From assembly GCF_000507845.1 (NCBI RefSeq), contig NZ_KI669456.1, forward strand, positions 1 to 64,000: a stretch of 64,000 nucleotides of DNA, in the 5' to 3' direction. This stretch comes from Helicobacter macacae MIT 99-5501 (GTDB lineage Bacteria; Campylobacterota; Campylobacteria; Campylobacterales; Helicobacteraceae). Made by a program: the position numbers and the translations under genes. The notes beneath the pieces are model-generated. The model was not told the origin of the DNA and did no database searches. It saw only the letters and a list, made by a program, of their open reading frames with translations. Shown here one piece after another: positions 33,198 to 43,194 of the stretch. The number at the start of each line of letters is the position of its first letter. Position 1 is the first letter of the stretch.

Positions 33198-35507
33198 ATG
33201 AATACCTTGCCAAAAGCGACAAAAAAGCTAAAGCTAATTTTACTAGCAGCCACGCTAGCAAACGCACAAAATCCTAGTGTGCCAAGCACGCTACAATCTA
33301 GCCCCTACTCTAGCACAGATTCTAGTCAAACCACAGATAGCCACACCAAGCATAGCACTTATGAGCATCTAAAACCCCACGAGCTAGAGAAAATCACAAC
33401 GACTGCAAACAAATACGAAGCAGAAGTGTCAAGTGTAAATTCTAGCGTCCAAGTCATCAAAGAAAAGCAAATCGCTAATACAAACATAAACTCCACCGAT
33501 GAGCTAGGCAGTGCTTTTGCAGGACTACAAATCCAAAACTCCGATGGCGCAAGCGTGTTTCCTATGGCGGTTTTGCGCGGTGTGTCAAGTAGCGATTATT
33601 ACTCCACCACGCTAAATCTCTATGTCGATGGCGTGCCTCAAAGCCCAAATTTCATTATCCAATCTCTAGGAGATGTAGAGCAAGTAGAGCTACTTCGCGG
33701 AGCGCAAGGCACGCTTTATGGCGAGAATTCACAAAGTGGGCTTATCTCTATCCGCACCAAAAATCCTATGAAAGGCAACTATGCAAATATCTCCCTCACA
33801 GGCTCAAAACTCTATGAAGACTTAAACGCATATTTTGGTGGTGTGCTTATCAAAGACAAGCTATGGGGCAAAGCAAACCTGCGCTACACTCACGAAAATG
33901 GCTTCATCAAATACGGAGATAAGATAAGAAAGACAAGTGATAACATTCTAGGTGGTGTGGCATTGTATTATGCACCTACAAGTGCGTTTCTAGCGACAAT
34001 AAGCTATAATTTTAGCTTTATGCCAAACAACACCAAAGGATTCTACCTCACAAAATCCCAATTTGAAAACAATGCCACAGATTTTGGCTATGAGATTTCA
34101 GGGGATATTCCGCCTTTATCTAATTTCGCAGGGATAACCACCCCACATATCTACGCCCCAAATCCGTGGCACAAATCTTTATCAAATAGTGCTTCTCTAA
34201 AGCTAGAGTATGATTTTGGCAAGCATATTTTAGCCTCCATTAGTTCGTTTAGCAAAAGCGATTCTCTGCTAAATGTTTATCCCATAGTTGGGACTTCTCC
34301 AAACACTTCAAAAGGCTATTTTGCCACCAAACAAAATGGATATTTTTATAATGTAACCCAAGCACTAGAGGAGCTTCGTCTAAATAGTGAGTATAAAAAC
34401 GGAATCAAAACGACTTTTGGGGCGTATTATAAATATTTGCAGACAGATAACGGTATGCGTGGATTTATCGCTGATAATGGCGGTGGGCTTACTTCGTTTG
34501 GATTTCGTGCGAATTGGAATGCAATGGAGAGCATAAACACCGCCGCGCTATTTGGAGACGCATCTTTCCCTATCGGTAGGCACTTTGACATAGGAGTGGG
34601 AGCTAGGTATCAAATCTTGCGTGCTGATATGGACGCTCCCGTTTCCCCGGGAGCAGGGATAACACAGCCTTACAAATCCCACAAGATTTGGCATAGCTTT
34701 GACCCTAGAATCTCTTTTGGCTTTAGCATTAACGACAATGCCAAAATCTACATTAGTGGCACTAGCGCGACAAAGCAAGGTGGCTTTGCCAAATTCCCTT
34801 ATGCCAACAGCGACCAGCGTCCCTACAACCCCGAGTATATTTATAGTGCGGAGCTTGGCTCGCATTTGAAGTTTTTGGACTCTAGGCTAAGGGCAAACTT
34901 GGCGGTGTATTATATGTTTATCAAAGATAGACAATCCTATGTAGGCAACACCACCCAACAATCCATAAAAAACATAGGCGATGCACAAAGCTATGGGCTA
35001 GATGCAGATATAAGCTACTATGGAGAGCGCGTAAGCACAGGGCTTGGGCTAAACATAGGGAGTGCTTCATATACAAACTCTAGCAAAAACGCAGGCTATT
35101 TGGATTTTTATAACGCCACACAAAGTCAAAATCAGCAAGTGCCTTATGATGTGCGAGGAAAGGGGCTCAAATTTTCGCCACTGCTTAGTCTAAGCGCAAA
35201 TGTTGATTGGAATTTTTTGCGTGTAGGGGGGGGGGCGCATAGATTTTATCTAGGTGGAAATCTAAGATTTTATACTAAGCAATATTTTGAGGATTTAAGC
35301 AGGAGTGATGATTTGGCACAAAAGCCCTATGCGGTTTTGGATTTGTTTGCAAGGTATGAAGTCAAAAATCTAAGTCTAAAAATCTTTGCCCAAAACGCCA
35401 CAAACACCAAATACGCGCTATATTCTCGCTCATTTAATGGAATGGCTACTTACTATATGGTAGGCAACCCTTGGAATCTAGGTGCGCAAATCGCGATTAA
35501 ATACTAG
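33198..35507 (+). CDS. TonB-dependent siderophore receptor, FyuA-like, with in-frame G10 tract
   Basis: A 769-aa outer membrane receptor. Signal peptide, then a plug with LGSAFAGLQIQNSDG, LRGVSSSDYYSTTLNLYVDG, VEQVELLRGAQGTLYG and SGLISIRTKNP, then a beta-barrel ending in an aromatic residue (IAIKY). These plug blocks are very like FyuA, the yersiniabactin/pesticin receptor. The ATG at 33198 follows AAAAAGGAAAGCCAAA. A G10 run (35226-35235) encodes Val-Gly-Gly-Gly-Ala late in the barrel and is in frame, so the gene is on; slippage would remove the last strands. It leads an operon with MFS and ABC genes. The ligand is probably a phenolate-thiazoline siderophore made by other bacteria, by analogy. 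Confidence 0.9.
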   Translation: MNTLPKATKKLKLILLAATLANAQNPSVPSTLQSSPYSSTDSSQTTDSHTKHSTYEHLKPHELEKITTTANKYEAEVSSVNSSVQVIKEKQIANTNINSTDELGSAFAGLQIQNSDGASVFPMAVLRGVSSSDYYSTTLNLYVDGVPQSPNFIIQSLGDVEQVELLRGAQGTLYGENSQSGLISIRTKNPMKGNYANISLTGSKLYEDLNAYFGGVLIKDKLWGKANLRYTHENGFIKYGDKIRKTSDNILGGVALYYAPTSAFLATISYNFSFMPNNTKGFYLTKSQFENNATDFGYEISGDIPPLSNFAGITTPHIYAPNPWHKSLSNSASLKLEYDFGKHILASISSFSKSDSLLNVYPIVGTSPNTSKGYFATKQNGYFYNVTQALEELRLNSEYKNGIKTTFGAYYKYLQTDNGMRGFIADNGGGLTSFGFRANWNAMESINTAALFGDASFPIGRHFDIGVGARYQILRADMDAPVSPGAGITQPYKSHKIWHSFDPRISFGFSINDNAKIYISGTSATKQGGFAKFPYANSDQRPYNPEYIYSAELGSHLKFLDSRLRANLAVYYMFIKDRQSYVGNTTQQSIKNIGDAQSYGLDADISYYGERVSTGLGLNIGSASYTNSSKNAGYLDFYNATQSQNQQVPYDVRGKGLKFSPLLSLSANVDWNFLRVGGGAHRFYLGGNLRFYTKQYFEDLSRSDDLAQKPYAVLDLFARYEVKNLSLKIFAQNATNTKYALYSRSFNGMATYYMVGNPWNLGAQIAIKY
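35226..35235 (+). repeat. G10 tract in the siderophore receptor gene
   Basis: Ten Gs near codon 677 of 769. The tract is long enough for slipped-strand mispairing; the current length keeps the frame open. Confidence 0.85.
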
Positions 35508-35515
35508 GAAGTGCT

Positions 35516-36814
35516 ATGCAGATTTATGCTATTTCTTTTGGTGTGTATGGGGTTGTGAGTGTTTTTACGCTAATGATTTATGGTGCACTCCCTGCTATCG
35601 CTGCCAAAAACGGCTTGCCCCCACAGCAAATAAGCTTGCTCTATCTTAGTATGATTCCCTTTATGCTTAGCTTTTTTTACTCGGGGCTTGTAGAATCCTA
35701 CCGCAAAAAGCACCCACGCAATTTTAAGCTACTCTGCCTCACACTTGGAGCTGTATCCACACTTGGATTTGTGCTACTTGGGGCGGTTTGCGCACCAAGT
35801 GATATTTTGCTTATGAGTGTGGTATTTGTGGCTATGTGCTTGTTTGGGGCGTGCGCTATCATTAGCCTAAATGCAATCGCTATCGAGCAAACAAGTGCGG
35901 ACAAAAAAGTCGCGCTAAATACCATAATGCTACTTGCCTCTGGCGTAGGTGGAGTGCTTGGGATTGTGCTAGCACTATTTGTGTATGAGGAGTTTGGATT
36001 TAGTGTGGCTTGCTACGCAATGGCTATATGTGTGGGTGTGCTATGCGTGCCATTTGTGCTTATGAATAGTAGCGGCAAATATGGCAATATAAAATCTAGC
36101 GCAGAGCACACCAAATCCGTAAATTCCATACTAACAACGATAAAAACTCCGCGCCTATGGTGGCAGCTAGGATTTTTGTGTGCGTGTATGCTCCCTATCA
36201 CGCTAGCAAACACCACAAGCACAATGCTTCTAGTCTATATTGGATTTTCCTTGCAAGTGGTTGGAATCTTTAGTGCGATACTAAATTGCGCGACTATGTT
36301 TGTAGGCTCGCCTTTGGCATATTTTTTTATCCGCATACTTGGATTTAGGAGGGCATTTATAGCCTTACTTGGATTTTGTGTGGTGGTGTTTGTAGGGCTA
36401 GTGCTGAATATATGGCTATGGCAAAATCACGCTTTTATCGTGCTTGGGCTAGCAGGAGTGAGTGTGTATTTTTGCGCTCTTTTTGTGTTTGCGTATTCGC
36501 TTGGTATGCGCTGGTGTGAGGGTAGCACACAAAGTGGCGTGGATTTTAGCTTTTTGCGCTCTGCTGAAAATGCTTGCTTTGTCATCGGTGGCGTAGTCGC
36601 TTCACAGATTTTAGGGATTTTTATCGCGCAAGAAAAGCTAGATTTTCTAAGTAGCCACTCTAGTGATTTTATCGGCTTTTCTTTGTGCGAAGTTTTGGGA
36701 AAAAGCGGGATTGAAAGCAGTGTGGCAAATGGCTATGGAGTGCTCTTTTGCGCTTCTTTGCTGTTTGCTATCATCGCACTTGGTATCACTATGTGCAATA
36801 AAAAAATCGCTTAA
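35516..36814 (+). CDS. MFS transporter, YbtX/RhtX-like
   Basis: A 432-aa protein with about twelve membrane spans, starting 8 nt after the receptor stop codon (AGGAAGTGCT before ATG). Pieces such as LPPQQISLLYLSMIPFMLSFFYSGLVESYRKKHPRNFK and NTIMLLASGVGGVLGI fit the small family of MFS permeases found in siderophore loci (YbtX, RhtX, FptX). A role in moving a ferric siderophore or its product across the inner membrane is inferred from context. Confidence 0.82.
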   Translation: MQIYAISFGVYGVVSVFTLMIYGALPAIAAKNGLPPQQISLLYLSMIPFMLSFFYSGLVESYRKKHPRNFKLLCLTLGAVSTLGFVLLGAVCAPSDILLMSVVFVAMCLFGACAIISLNAIAIEQTSADKKVALNTIMLLASGVGGVLGIVLALFVYEEFGFSVACYAMAICVGVLCVPFVLMNSSGKYGNIKSSAEHTKSVNSILTTIKTPRLWWQLGFLCACMLPITLANTTSTMLLVYIGFSLQVVGIFSAILNCATMFVGSPLAYFFIRILGFRRAFIALLGFCVVVFVGLVLNIWLWQNHAFIVLGLAGVSVYFCALFVFAYSLGMRWCEGSTQSGVDFSFLRSAENACFVIGGVVASQILGIFIAQEKLDFLSSHSSDFIGFSLCEVLGKSGIESSVANGYGVLFCASLLFAIIALGITMCNKKIA

Positions 36815-36836
36815 AATTAGAATCTAAAGCTAAGGA

Positions 36837-38639
36837 GTGAAAATGAATGAAAAACCCAAAAAAGGAATCTTGCGTTTGCTTGAGCTAAGCGGGGAGAAAA
36901 AAACGCTCCTCATTTTTTCAAGCCTGCTTTCCTCGCTTGCAGCGATTTGTCAGTTTGTGCCTTATTTTGCGGGGTATTATATCGTGCAAGAATTTATCCT
37001 AAACGCATACAATTTAGGCAATGTCGATAAAGAAATCGTCTTTTGGTGTGCGTTTATCGCCATTGCTAGCGTGCTTGTGGCGATGGTGCTAAATGGCATA
37101 ACATTCACACTTAGCCATTTTGGCGCGTATAGGATTTTATACAATCTACGCTTGCGATTAGCGCGACATTTAGCGAGCCTCCCGCTAGGGTATTTCACGC
37201 ACCACACAAAGGGGCAGATTCACAAAACCTTGCAAGAAAATGTCGAAAAAATCGAAAACTTTGTCGCGCACAAAATTCCAGAATTTATCCAATCAGTCAT
37301 AGGAGCGAGCGCGCTATTTGTGATTTTTTTGATGAGTGATTGGAAGCTAGGGCTTGTGTGCGTGGCGACTTATATCATAGCGATATGCGTGCAGTTTAGC
37401 ACCTATGGCAAGACTAAAGAGGAGATGAAGCACTGCTTAGAGCAGTATTTTGACAAACTAGAGTCCATAAACGCCTCAAGTATTGAGTTTGTCAAAGGCA
37501 TAAGTGTGGTAAAAATGTTTGGCAAAAGCATTAGCTCTTTCCAAGATTTTGCCAAAAGCGTAGAGCAATATCATCACTTTACTTTAGGCTTTACTTACAA
37601 ATGTATGCGCCCTTTTGGGATTTTTAGCACACTTGTAAATGGCTTTATTTTATTTACTCTGCCTTTTTGTGCCTACTTCATCACGCGCGATACTTTTAAT
37701 CTCTATGATATTTTGCTTTGTGTGTTTTTTATTTTGCTTAGCAATGGACTGATTGCGCCGTTTTTAAGGCTATTTAACCTAAGTGGCGAGCTAATGCAAA
37801 TAAGCGAGGGTGTGGAGCGCATAGACAAAATCTTTAGCCAAAAGCCCCTGCCACAAAGCCAAAATCCCAAAAAGCCAACGCGCTTTGACATAGCGTTTGA
37901 GAGCGTGGATTTTGCCTATACGGATTCTAGTGGCAAGCCTTATAGCAAAAACGCGCTAAAAGGCATTAGCTTCACACTCAAAGAGGGAGAATCGCTTGCC
38001 ATAGTAGGCAAAAGCGGTGCGGGGAAATCTAGTGTGCTACACTTGCTTGCGAGGTTTTATGATACAAATAATGGACACATACGCATCGGTGGAATCGACA
38101 TAAAAGACATAACCGAGAGTGATTTAATGCAATCTATGAGCTTTGTTTTTCAAGAGAATTTTATGTTTTTGGACTCATTACGCGAGAATATAAAAGCGGG
38201 CAAAGAAGCCAGCGATGAGGAAGTGCTAAATGCCGCTAGCCTAGCGCAATGCAAAGAAGTCATCGATAAATACGGGCTTGAGTGTGTCATAGGCAAAGAG
38301 GGAATGAACTTAAGTGGCGGGGAAGCGCAAAGAATAAACCTCGCCCGCGCTATTCTAAAAAACGCGCCAATACTTTTGCTAGATGAGGTGAATTCCGCAC
38401 TTGATAGCACCAATGAAGCCAAACTCAATGAAGCTTTGTCCCACCTAGCCAAAGGCAAAACACTCATAATGGTCGCTCACAAGCTAAACTCCGCGCTAAA
38501 GTGCGACAAAATCGCGCTAATGCAAGATGGGCAAATCATCGCTTTTGGCACGCACAAGGAGCTACTACAAACAAGCACGGAGTATGAGGAGCTGTGGAAT
38601 CTCTACAACGACACGCAAAAGTGGAGTATCAATAATTAG
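36837..38639 (+). CDS. ABC transporter half-molecule, YbtP-like
   Basis: A 600-aa fused membrane and ATPase subunit with six spans in the first 320 residues, then a nucleotide-binding domain with Walker A VGKSGAGKSS, Q-loop SFVFQENFMFLDS, signature LSGGEAQR, Walker B APILLLDEVNSALD and the switch His in MVAHKLN. The fold is that of ABC exporters, but in the yersiniabactin locus YbtP and YbtQ with this fold import ferric siderophore; the matching neighbours support the same here. It pairs with the next gene as a heterodimer. AAGGAGTGAAA precedes the ATG. Confidence 0.88.
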   Translation: MKMNEKPKKGILRLLELSGEKKTLLIFSSLLSSLAAICQFVPYFAGYYIVQEFILNAYNLGNVDKEIVFWCAFIAIASVLVAMVLNGITFTLSHFGAYRILYNLRLRLARHLASLPLGYFTHHTKGQIHKTLQENVEKIENFVAHKIPEFIQSVIGASALFVIFLMSDWKLGLVCVATYIIAICVQFSTYGKTKEEMKHCLEQYFDKLESINASSIEFVKGISVVKMFGKSISSFQDFAKSVEQYHHFTLGFTYKCMRPFGIFSTLVNGFILFTLPFCAYFITRDTFNLYDILLCVFFILLSNGLIAPFLRLFNLSGELMQISEGVERIDKIFSQKPLPQSQNPKKPTRFDIAFESVDFAYTDSSGKPYSKNALKGISFTLKEGESLAIVGKSGAGKSSVLHLLARFYDTNNGHIRIGGIDIKDITESDLMQSMSFVFQENFMFLDSLRENIKAGKEASDEEVLNAASLAQCKEVIDKYGLECVIGKEGMNLSGGEAQRINLARAILKNAPILLLDEVNSALDSTNEAKLNEALSHLAKGKTLIMVAHKLNSALKCDKIALMQDGQIIAFGTHKELLQTSTEYEELWNLYNDTQKWSINN

Positions 38640-38706
38640 ATTTTGGGTTTTTATAGTGGAATCGTGTGAGGATTTCAGAATTTAAATTTTAAAAGGAGCA
38701 AAAACA

Positions 38707-40614
38707 ATGTTGCAAATGCTAAAAATCATCACCCTAAATGATATGCCTAGATTTTACAAATCGCTTTTTTGGACAAGCATAGCAGAAATAGCAAAATTTA
38801 GCACGATTTTTGTGGTGATTTACTTTGTCGCTAGGGTTTTGGGTCCCTTTTTTGAGGGCTCGTTTTTTTACTTTGGTGGAGTGGAGGCGAGCTTTAGCGA
38901 GCTATTGCTTATCTGTGCAGTAGGGTTTTTGCTAATGATAGCGGGCTATTATCTCTCTATCCCTGCGTATAGGGCAAACTTTGAGAGCACTTACAAAGCA
39001 AGCGCAAAAGGGCGCATAGAGCTAGCCGAGCATATCCGCAAACTGCCATTAGGGTTTTTAGAGAGTGCAAATCCCTCAAGGCTAAGCCACTGCATTATGA
39101 AAGATTTTGCAAGTATCGAGCAGGCAAATAGCCACCTTGTCCCGCAAGTCTTTGGGAGCTTTGTGGTGAGTGTGGTGGTGTTTGTGGGGCTAGCGATTTA
39201 TCATTTTCAAATGGCGTTGGCATTTTTTGCGTGCGTGCCTTTGGCGGTGGTTATTTTATGGGCTACGAGGAGGCTTAGCGATTATCTAAGCACAAGGCAT
39301 ATCAATGCGGTGCTAGACGCTTCAAATCACATAAACGAATACATTGACGGAATCACTACGATAAAAGCGCATAGCTTAAGTGGCGAGAAATTCAAACGAC
39401 TAGAGAGGAGCTTTAAAAACCTGCGCAAAGAAAGCATAAAAATCGAAGTGGGGCTAATGCCTTTTGCGCTTGCTGTGGTGTCGTGTATGGGTGCTGGAAT
39501 CGGGCTTATGATAGGCTTTGGCAGGGAGTTTTTGCTGCGTGGAGAACTCTCTGTGATTGAGTATTTGGGCTTTATTTTGGTGGGCTCTAAGGCGTTTGTC
39601 CCGCTAATGACTTTTGCGATAAACTTCATCGAGCTGCGCTACTTCGCCAAATCTGGGCAAAATATCCTAGCTTTGAGGGCGCAAAAAGAAGTAAGCGGGA
39701 GCGATAGGCAAATCCCGCAGGGAAATGACATAGCCATAGAAAATCTGTGCTTTAGCTATGGCGCGAGGAGTGATAACAAGGGCGAGGATTTCGAGAATGT
39801 GCAAGGAAATGGCGAAAATAAGGGAGTAATTAAGCAAGATTTTGGCGTGCAGGACTTAGGCGGACAAGATGTTAGCGGGCAGGATTTTGATAAGCAGATT
39901 TTGGCTAGGCAAGACTTCGCCCTGCGAGATATAAACCTCCTAATCCCGCACAAATCTAGCCTAGCAATCGTAGGTGAATCTGGCTCGGGCAAAAGCACGC
40001 TAGTCAAGCTCATTGCTAGATTTTATGAGCCAAGTAGCGGGGCAATCAAAATCGGCAATGCAAATGAAAAAGCTAGCCTAAAAAATATCGCCGAGCTAGA
40101 AATCGAAAGCCTTATGGCGAAGTTTTCTATGGTGTTTCAAAACCCTTATCTTTTCGGCGGGAGCGTGAAGTCAAATGTCGCCTTTGGCAAAGAGGACGCA
40201 AGCGATGAGGAGATAGAGCAAGCACTAAAATCTGCCAACGCGCTAGAGTTTGTAAATGCGCTGCCCTATGGCATAGACACAAAGGTGAGTGAGAGCGGAG
40301 CAAGCCTAAGCGGTGGAGAAAAGCAGCGAATCTCAATCGCTCGGTGCAACCTCAAAAACTCGCCCATAATCTTGCTAGATGAAATCACTTCAAGCCTTGA
40401 TGTGTATAATGAGTTTGCGATGCAGCGTGCGCTAAACCGCCTAGCAAAAGACAAAACAGTCATCATCATCGCGCATAAACTAAAAAGTGTGATGAACTGC
40501 GACAAAATCGTGTTTTTAAAAAACGGCAAAATCGTAGAGAGTGGCACGCACAAGCAGCTACTAGCACTAAAGGGCGAGTATGCCAAAATGTGGGGTGCAC
40601 AAAATCTGGGATAG
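38707..40614 (+). CDS. ABC transporter half-molecule, YbtQ-like, with QD-repeat insert
   Basis: A 635-aa fused membrane and ATPase subunit, partner of the preceding gene. ATPase motifs are VGESGSGKST, FSMVFQNPYLFGGSV, LSGGEKQR, SPIILLDEITSSLD and IIAHKLK. Between the membrane domain and the ATPase core (about nt 39825-39920) lies an extra 35 or so residues, a run of short repeats QDFG-VQDLGGQDVSGQDFDKQ that are absent from the YbtP-like partner and explain the greater length. AAAAGGAGCAAAAACA precedes the ATG. Together the pair probably forms a siderophore importer in the inner membrane. Confidence 0.87.
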   Translation: MLQMLKIITLNDMPRFYKSLFWTSIAEIAKFSTIFVVIYFVARVLGPFFEGSFFYFGGVEASFSELLLICAVGFLLMIAGYYLSIPAYRANFESTYKASAKGRIELAEHIRKLPLGFLESANPSRLSHCIMKDFASIEQANSHLVPQVFGSFVVSVVVFVGLAIYHFQMALAFFACVPLAVVILWATRRLSDYLSTRHINAVLDASNHINEYIDGITTIKAHSLSGEKFKRLERSFKNLRKESIKIEVGLMPFALAVVSCMGAGIGLMIGFGREFLLRGELSVIEYLGFILVGSKAFVPLMTFAINFIELRYFAKSGQNILALRAQKEVSGSDRQIPQGNDIAIENLCFSYGARSDNKGEDFENVQGNGENKGVIKQDFGVQDLGGQDVSGQDFDKQILARQDFALRDINLLIPHKSSLAIVGESGSGKSTLVKLIARFYEPSSGAIKIGNANEKASLKNIAELEIESLMAKFSMVFQNPYLFGGSVKSNVAFGKEDASDEEIEQALKSANALEFVNALPYGIDTKVSESGASLSGGEKQRISIARCNLKNSPIILLDEITSSLDVYNEFAMQRALNRLAKDKTVIIIAHKLKSVMNCDKIVFLKNGKIVESGTHKQLLALKGEYAKMWGAQNLG

Positions 40615-40781
40615 TGGCTAAGGTGGCAAGATTTTGGGATTTGATTTTGTAGATTGCATAGATTTTGGGGGATTTTTGGGAAGCAAGGGTTTTTGTAGAA
40701 ATATTTTATTGGCGAAAGTTTTAGTTAGCAAAAAGGTTTTCTAAAAAATAAGGCGATAAGCAAACACTATGTCTAGAAAAT

Positions 40782-41483
40782 CTAGTTTGGATTTAGCGGG
40801 CTTGCTTGAAGTAGCGTGTGAAGATGTGCTAGGGTTTGCTTTTTTAGCGAGGGGTTGCGTAGGAGCTGTGAGAGAGAGTAGGTGGCTATCGCCTTTTTGT
40901 CTAGCAAATCTAGTGCTACGCCTTTGTGGCTAAAGTCTAGCCCTAGCACACTCTCACACACCACCTCGCCAAAAAGCACTACGGCTTTGGCTGGGCTTTT
41001 TGATAGCTGGGATATGAGGTAGGGTTTGCACGCTTCGCGCTCTTGCTGGGTGGATTCTCTAGTGGCGCATTTTAGCAGAGATAGCACGCTAAATTTATCG
41101 GTTTTAAACACATTTTGGGCGATGTTTTGGAGCATTTGCGCTCCTTTGGAGTCAAAGAGAAATGGAGAGAGAATATGTGGATTTTGCGCTGATTTTGGTG
41201 GCTTTGTCATATCGCCCATAGCAAACTCACTTACAAACACCACCACACTATCACTTCGCACATAGTCAAGTTTGGGTGTGTCTAGCTTGCTTCTAGCGCA
41301 GAGGTGGCAGCTTTTGATTTGGGCAGCTAGGCTTGATTCTAGGGATTTGCTTGGGGCGACTTGTGGGGTTTCTTGGGCTATGTAGTCTACGCCAAATGAC
41401 TTTGCTAGATATAGTTCATATAGCTTATAGATTTCAGCGGTTTTTGGATTTTGCGCTAGATTTTTGGTGGCTTTAGGTGTCAT
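40782..41483 (-). CDS. uracil-DNA glycosylase-superfamily protein (family 4-like)
   Basis: A 233-aa protein that resembles Fe-S uracil-DNA glycosylases. CHLCARSK supplies two likely cluster cysteines and CATRESTQQEREAC the others; LLFGEV-like VVLFGEVVCESVLG and the block VSEFAMGD stand where family-4 motifs sit. The usual active-site GEAPG is not conserved (VSEFAMGD instead), so catalysis on uracil is uncertain. It directly abuts the Nnr gene (stop TAA then ATG), so the two are co-translated. Confidence 0.65.
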   Translation of the reverse strand: MTPKATKNLAQNPKTAEIYKLYELYLAKSFGVDYIAQETPQVAPSKSLESSLAAQIKSCHLCARSKLDTPKLDYVRSDSVVVFVSEFAMGDMTKPPKSAQNPHILSPFLFDSKGAQMLQNIAQNVFKTDKFSVLSLLKCATRESTQQEREACKPYLISQLSKSPAKAVVLFGEVVCESVLGLDFSHKGVALDLLDKKAIATYSLSQLLRNPSLKKQTLAHLHTLLQASPLNPN

Positions 41484-43064
41484 TTAGAGATTTCCTAGAT
41501 GCTCGATTAGTAGCAGTGGAGTGAGCGCGTAGGAGTTTTTCTCTCTATGAGAAGCAAGCGCGTGGGCTAAAGAAGCGTTTATCGTGCAATCTAGCGGGGA
41601 TTTTTTTTGGGCAGCTTTGGCTACTGATTGGGCTAGATAGGCAGCGATGACACCGCATAGCACATCGCCACTTCCGCCTTTGGCTAGGGCTTGGCTACCA
41701 AGTGGGTTTATGTATAGCTTGCCATTTTGGGCGATTATAGAGTTTGCTCCTTTTAGTAGCAAGGTGGCTTTGGGATAAGTTTGGCTAAATTTTAGGGCGA
41801 GGGAGAATCGGTTTTGTAGCACCAAGTCAATCTCTTGGCTTGCTTGCCCCTCATTTGCTTGGCTTGAGTCTTCCAAAATCGAGCAGATTTTTGCTAGAGA
41901 AGCAAACTCTTTTGGGTGAGGGGTAAGCACGATTTTGCCTTGTGCCACCTCATCGCTTAGCAATTCTGCCACAAACTCCGCATAGCACATATCCGCATCA
42001 AGCACCACAAAATCCACACTAGAATTTGCTAGGGCGGATTTTAGCGCGGTTTTGAAGTTTGTATTTTTTAGTCCAAGCCCTAGCCCCATTCCCACCACAA
42101 GGACATTTGCTCCCTTTGGCAGTCCCCGCTCTAGCATTATCTCTGGATTTGTTGCGATGAGGGCAAAATCACTAGATTTGCTTTGACTAGATTCTCTTTG
42201 AGTAGAATCGCTAAAATCTTTTGCCACTGCTACCCCGCTGTCTTTGTCTAAATCTTTGCCAAAATCTTTTATCAGGCTTACTTTGCCCGCTCCCATACGC
42301 AGAGCAGATTTTGCTGCTAGCACACTAGCACCTAGCTTTTCTCCACAGATAAAAGCGACATACCCAAAATCGCCTTTGTGGCAGGATTTTTCTCGCCTTT
42401 GTGGCAGGACTAAGTCGCTTTCCTCTAGCAAAAAAAACGGGCTTTGCACTTCATAATCCTCTCTGCTAACGCCTAAATCCCCTACGATGACTTCGCCTAC
42501 GAAATCTTTTGCATTATCACTAAAAAGCCCTATCTTTAGCGCACCCATACAAAGTGTATAATCCGCTCTAAACGCTTCTTTTACTCGCGTATCAAAGCCA
42601 TTGCTTATATCTAGTCCGCTTGGAATATCACACGCGATTTTTACCCTAGCGCAAGAGTTCATCTGCCCTAGTAGTGCCACAAACTCACTCCCTAGCTCGC
42701 CACTAAAGCCACTTCCAAAAAGACAATCCACCACCACATCGCAGGGCAAAATCTTTTTTGTCCACTCTACGCCACACACTTGCGCCCTTTGAGCTTGGAG
42801 CTTGCAGAGAGTGGATTTTGGCTCTTTTGCTTCATAAACACGCACGAGATAATCCCCTCTAATTTTTCTAGCAAGTGCGTAGCCATCACCTCCATTATCC
42901 CCGCTACCGCAGACTATGGTTATCACGCTTTTTTTGTGCGTAATCCTAGATATAAGCGAAGCAAGCGCGTTTGCAGCGTTTTCCATCAAAATCTCTTCGC
43001 TTAAAAGAAATTTGCTAATCGCGCGTTTATCGAGATTTGCACTGCTTTGGTAGAGTTTTTTCAT
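41484..43064 (-). CDS. nnr: bifunctional NAD(P)H-hydrate epimerase/dehydratase
   Basis: A 526-aa fusion that repairs hydrated NADH and NADPH. The N-terminal YjeF epimerase domain has the ENAANALA start region, CGSGDNGGDGYALARKI and DIPSGLDI. The C-terminal ribokinase-like dehydratase has LTPHPKEFASLA, LLKGANSII and KGGSGDVLCGVIAAYLAQ. Domain order and length are normal for the family. It is directly upstream of the glycosylase-like gene. The start MKKLYQSS is a normal length from the first domain. Confidence 0.95.
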   Translation of the reverse strand: MKKLYQSSANLDKRAISKFLLSEEILMENAANALASLISRITHKKSVITIVCGSGDNGGDGYALARKIRGDYLVRVYEAKEPKSTLCKLQAQRAQVCGVEWTKKILPCDVVVDCLFGSGFSGELGSEFVALLGQMNSCARVKIACDIPSGLDISNGFDTRVKEAFRADYTLCMGALKIGLFSDNAKDFVGEVIVGDLGVSREDYEVQSPFFLLEESDLVLPQRREKSCHKGDFGYVAFICGEKLGASVLAAKSALRMGAGKVSLIKDFGKDLDKDSGVAVAKDFSDSTQRESSQSKSSDFALIATNPEIMLERGLPKGANVLVVGMGLGLGLKNTNFKTALKSALANSSVDFVVLDADMCYAEFVAELLSDEVAQGKIVLTPHPKEFASLAKICSILEDSSQANEGQASQEIDLVLQNRFSLALKFSQTYPKATLLLKGANSIIAQNGKLYINPLGSQALAKGGSGDVLCGVIAAYLAQSVAKAAQKKSPLDCTINASLAHALASHREKNSYALTPLLLIEHLGNL

Positions 43065-43194
43065 TTTGACTTCTTAGAGTTTTGTTATCTTTTGATTTTG
43101 TGGCTTGGTGTTTGTGTGGCTTTTAGCTTGTGATTATTTCGCAGATTTTGCAAAGCTAAAGTCTATCCACTTATTTGCCACACTTATTTTTTAC

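Noticed and set aside
36837..40614. ABC pair considered as a multidrug exporter
   Set aside because: The fold would allow it, but the AraC regulator, FyuA-like receptor and YbtX-like permease in the same locus make siderophore import the more likely role.
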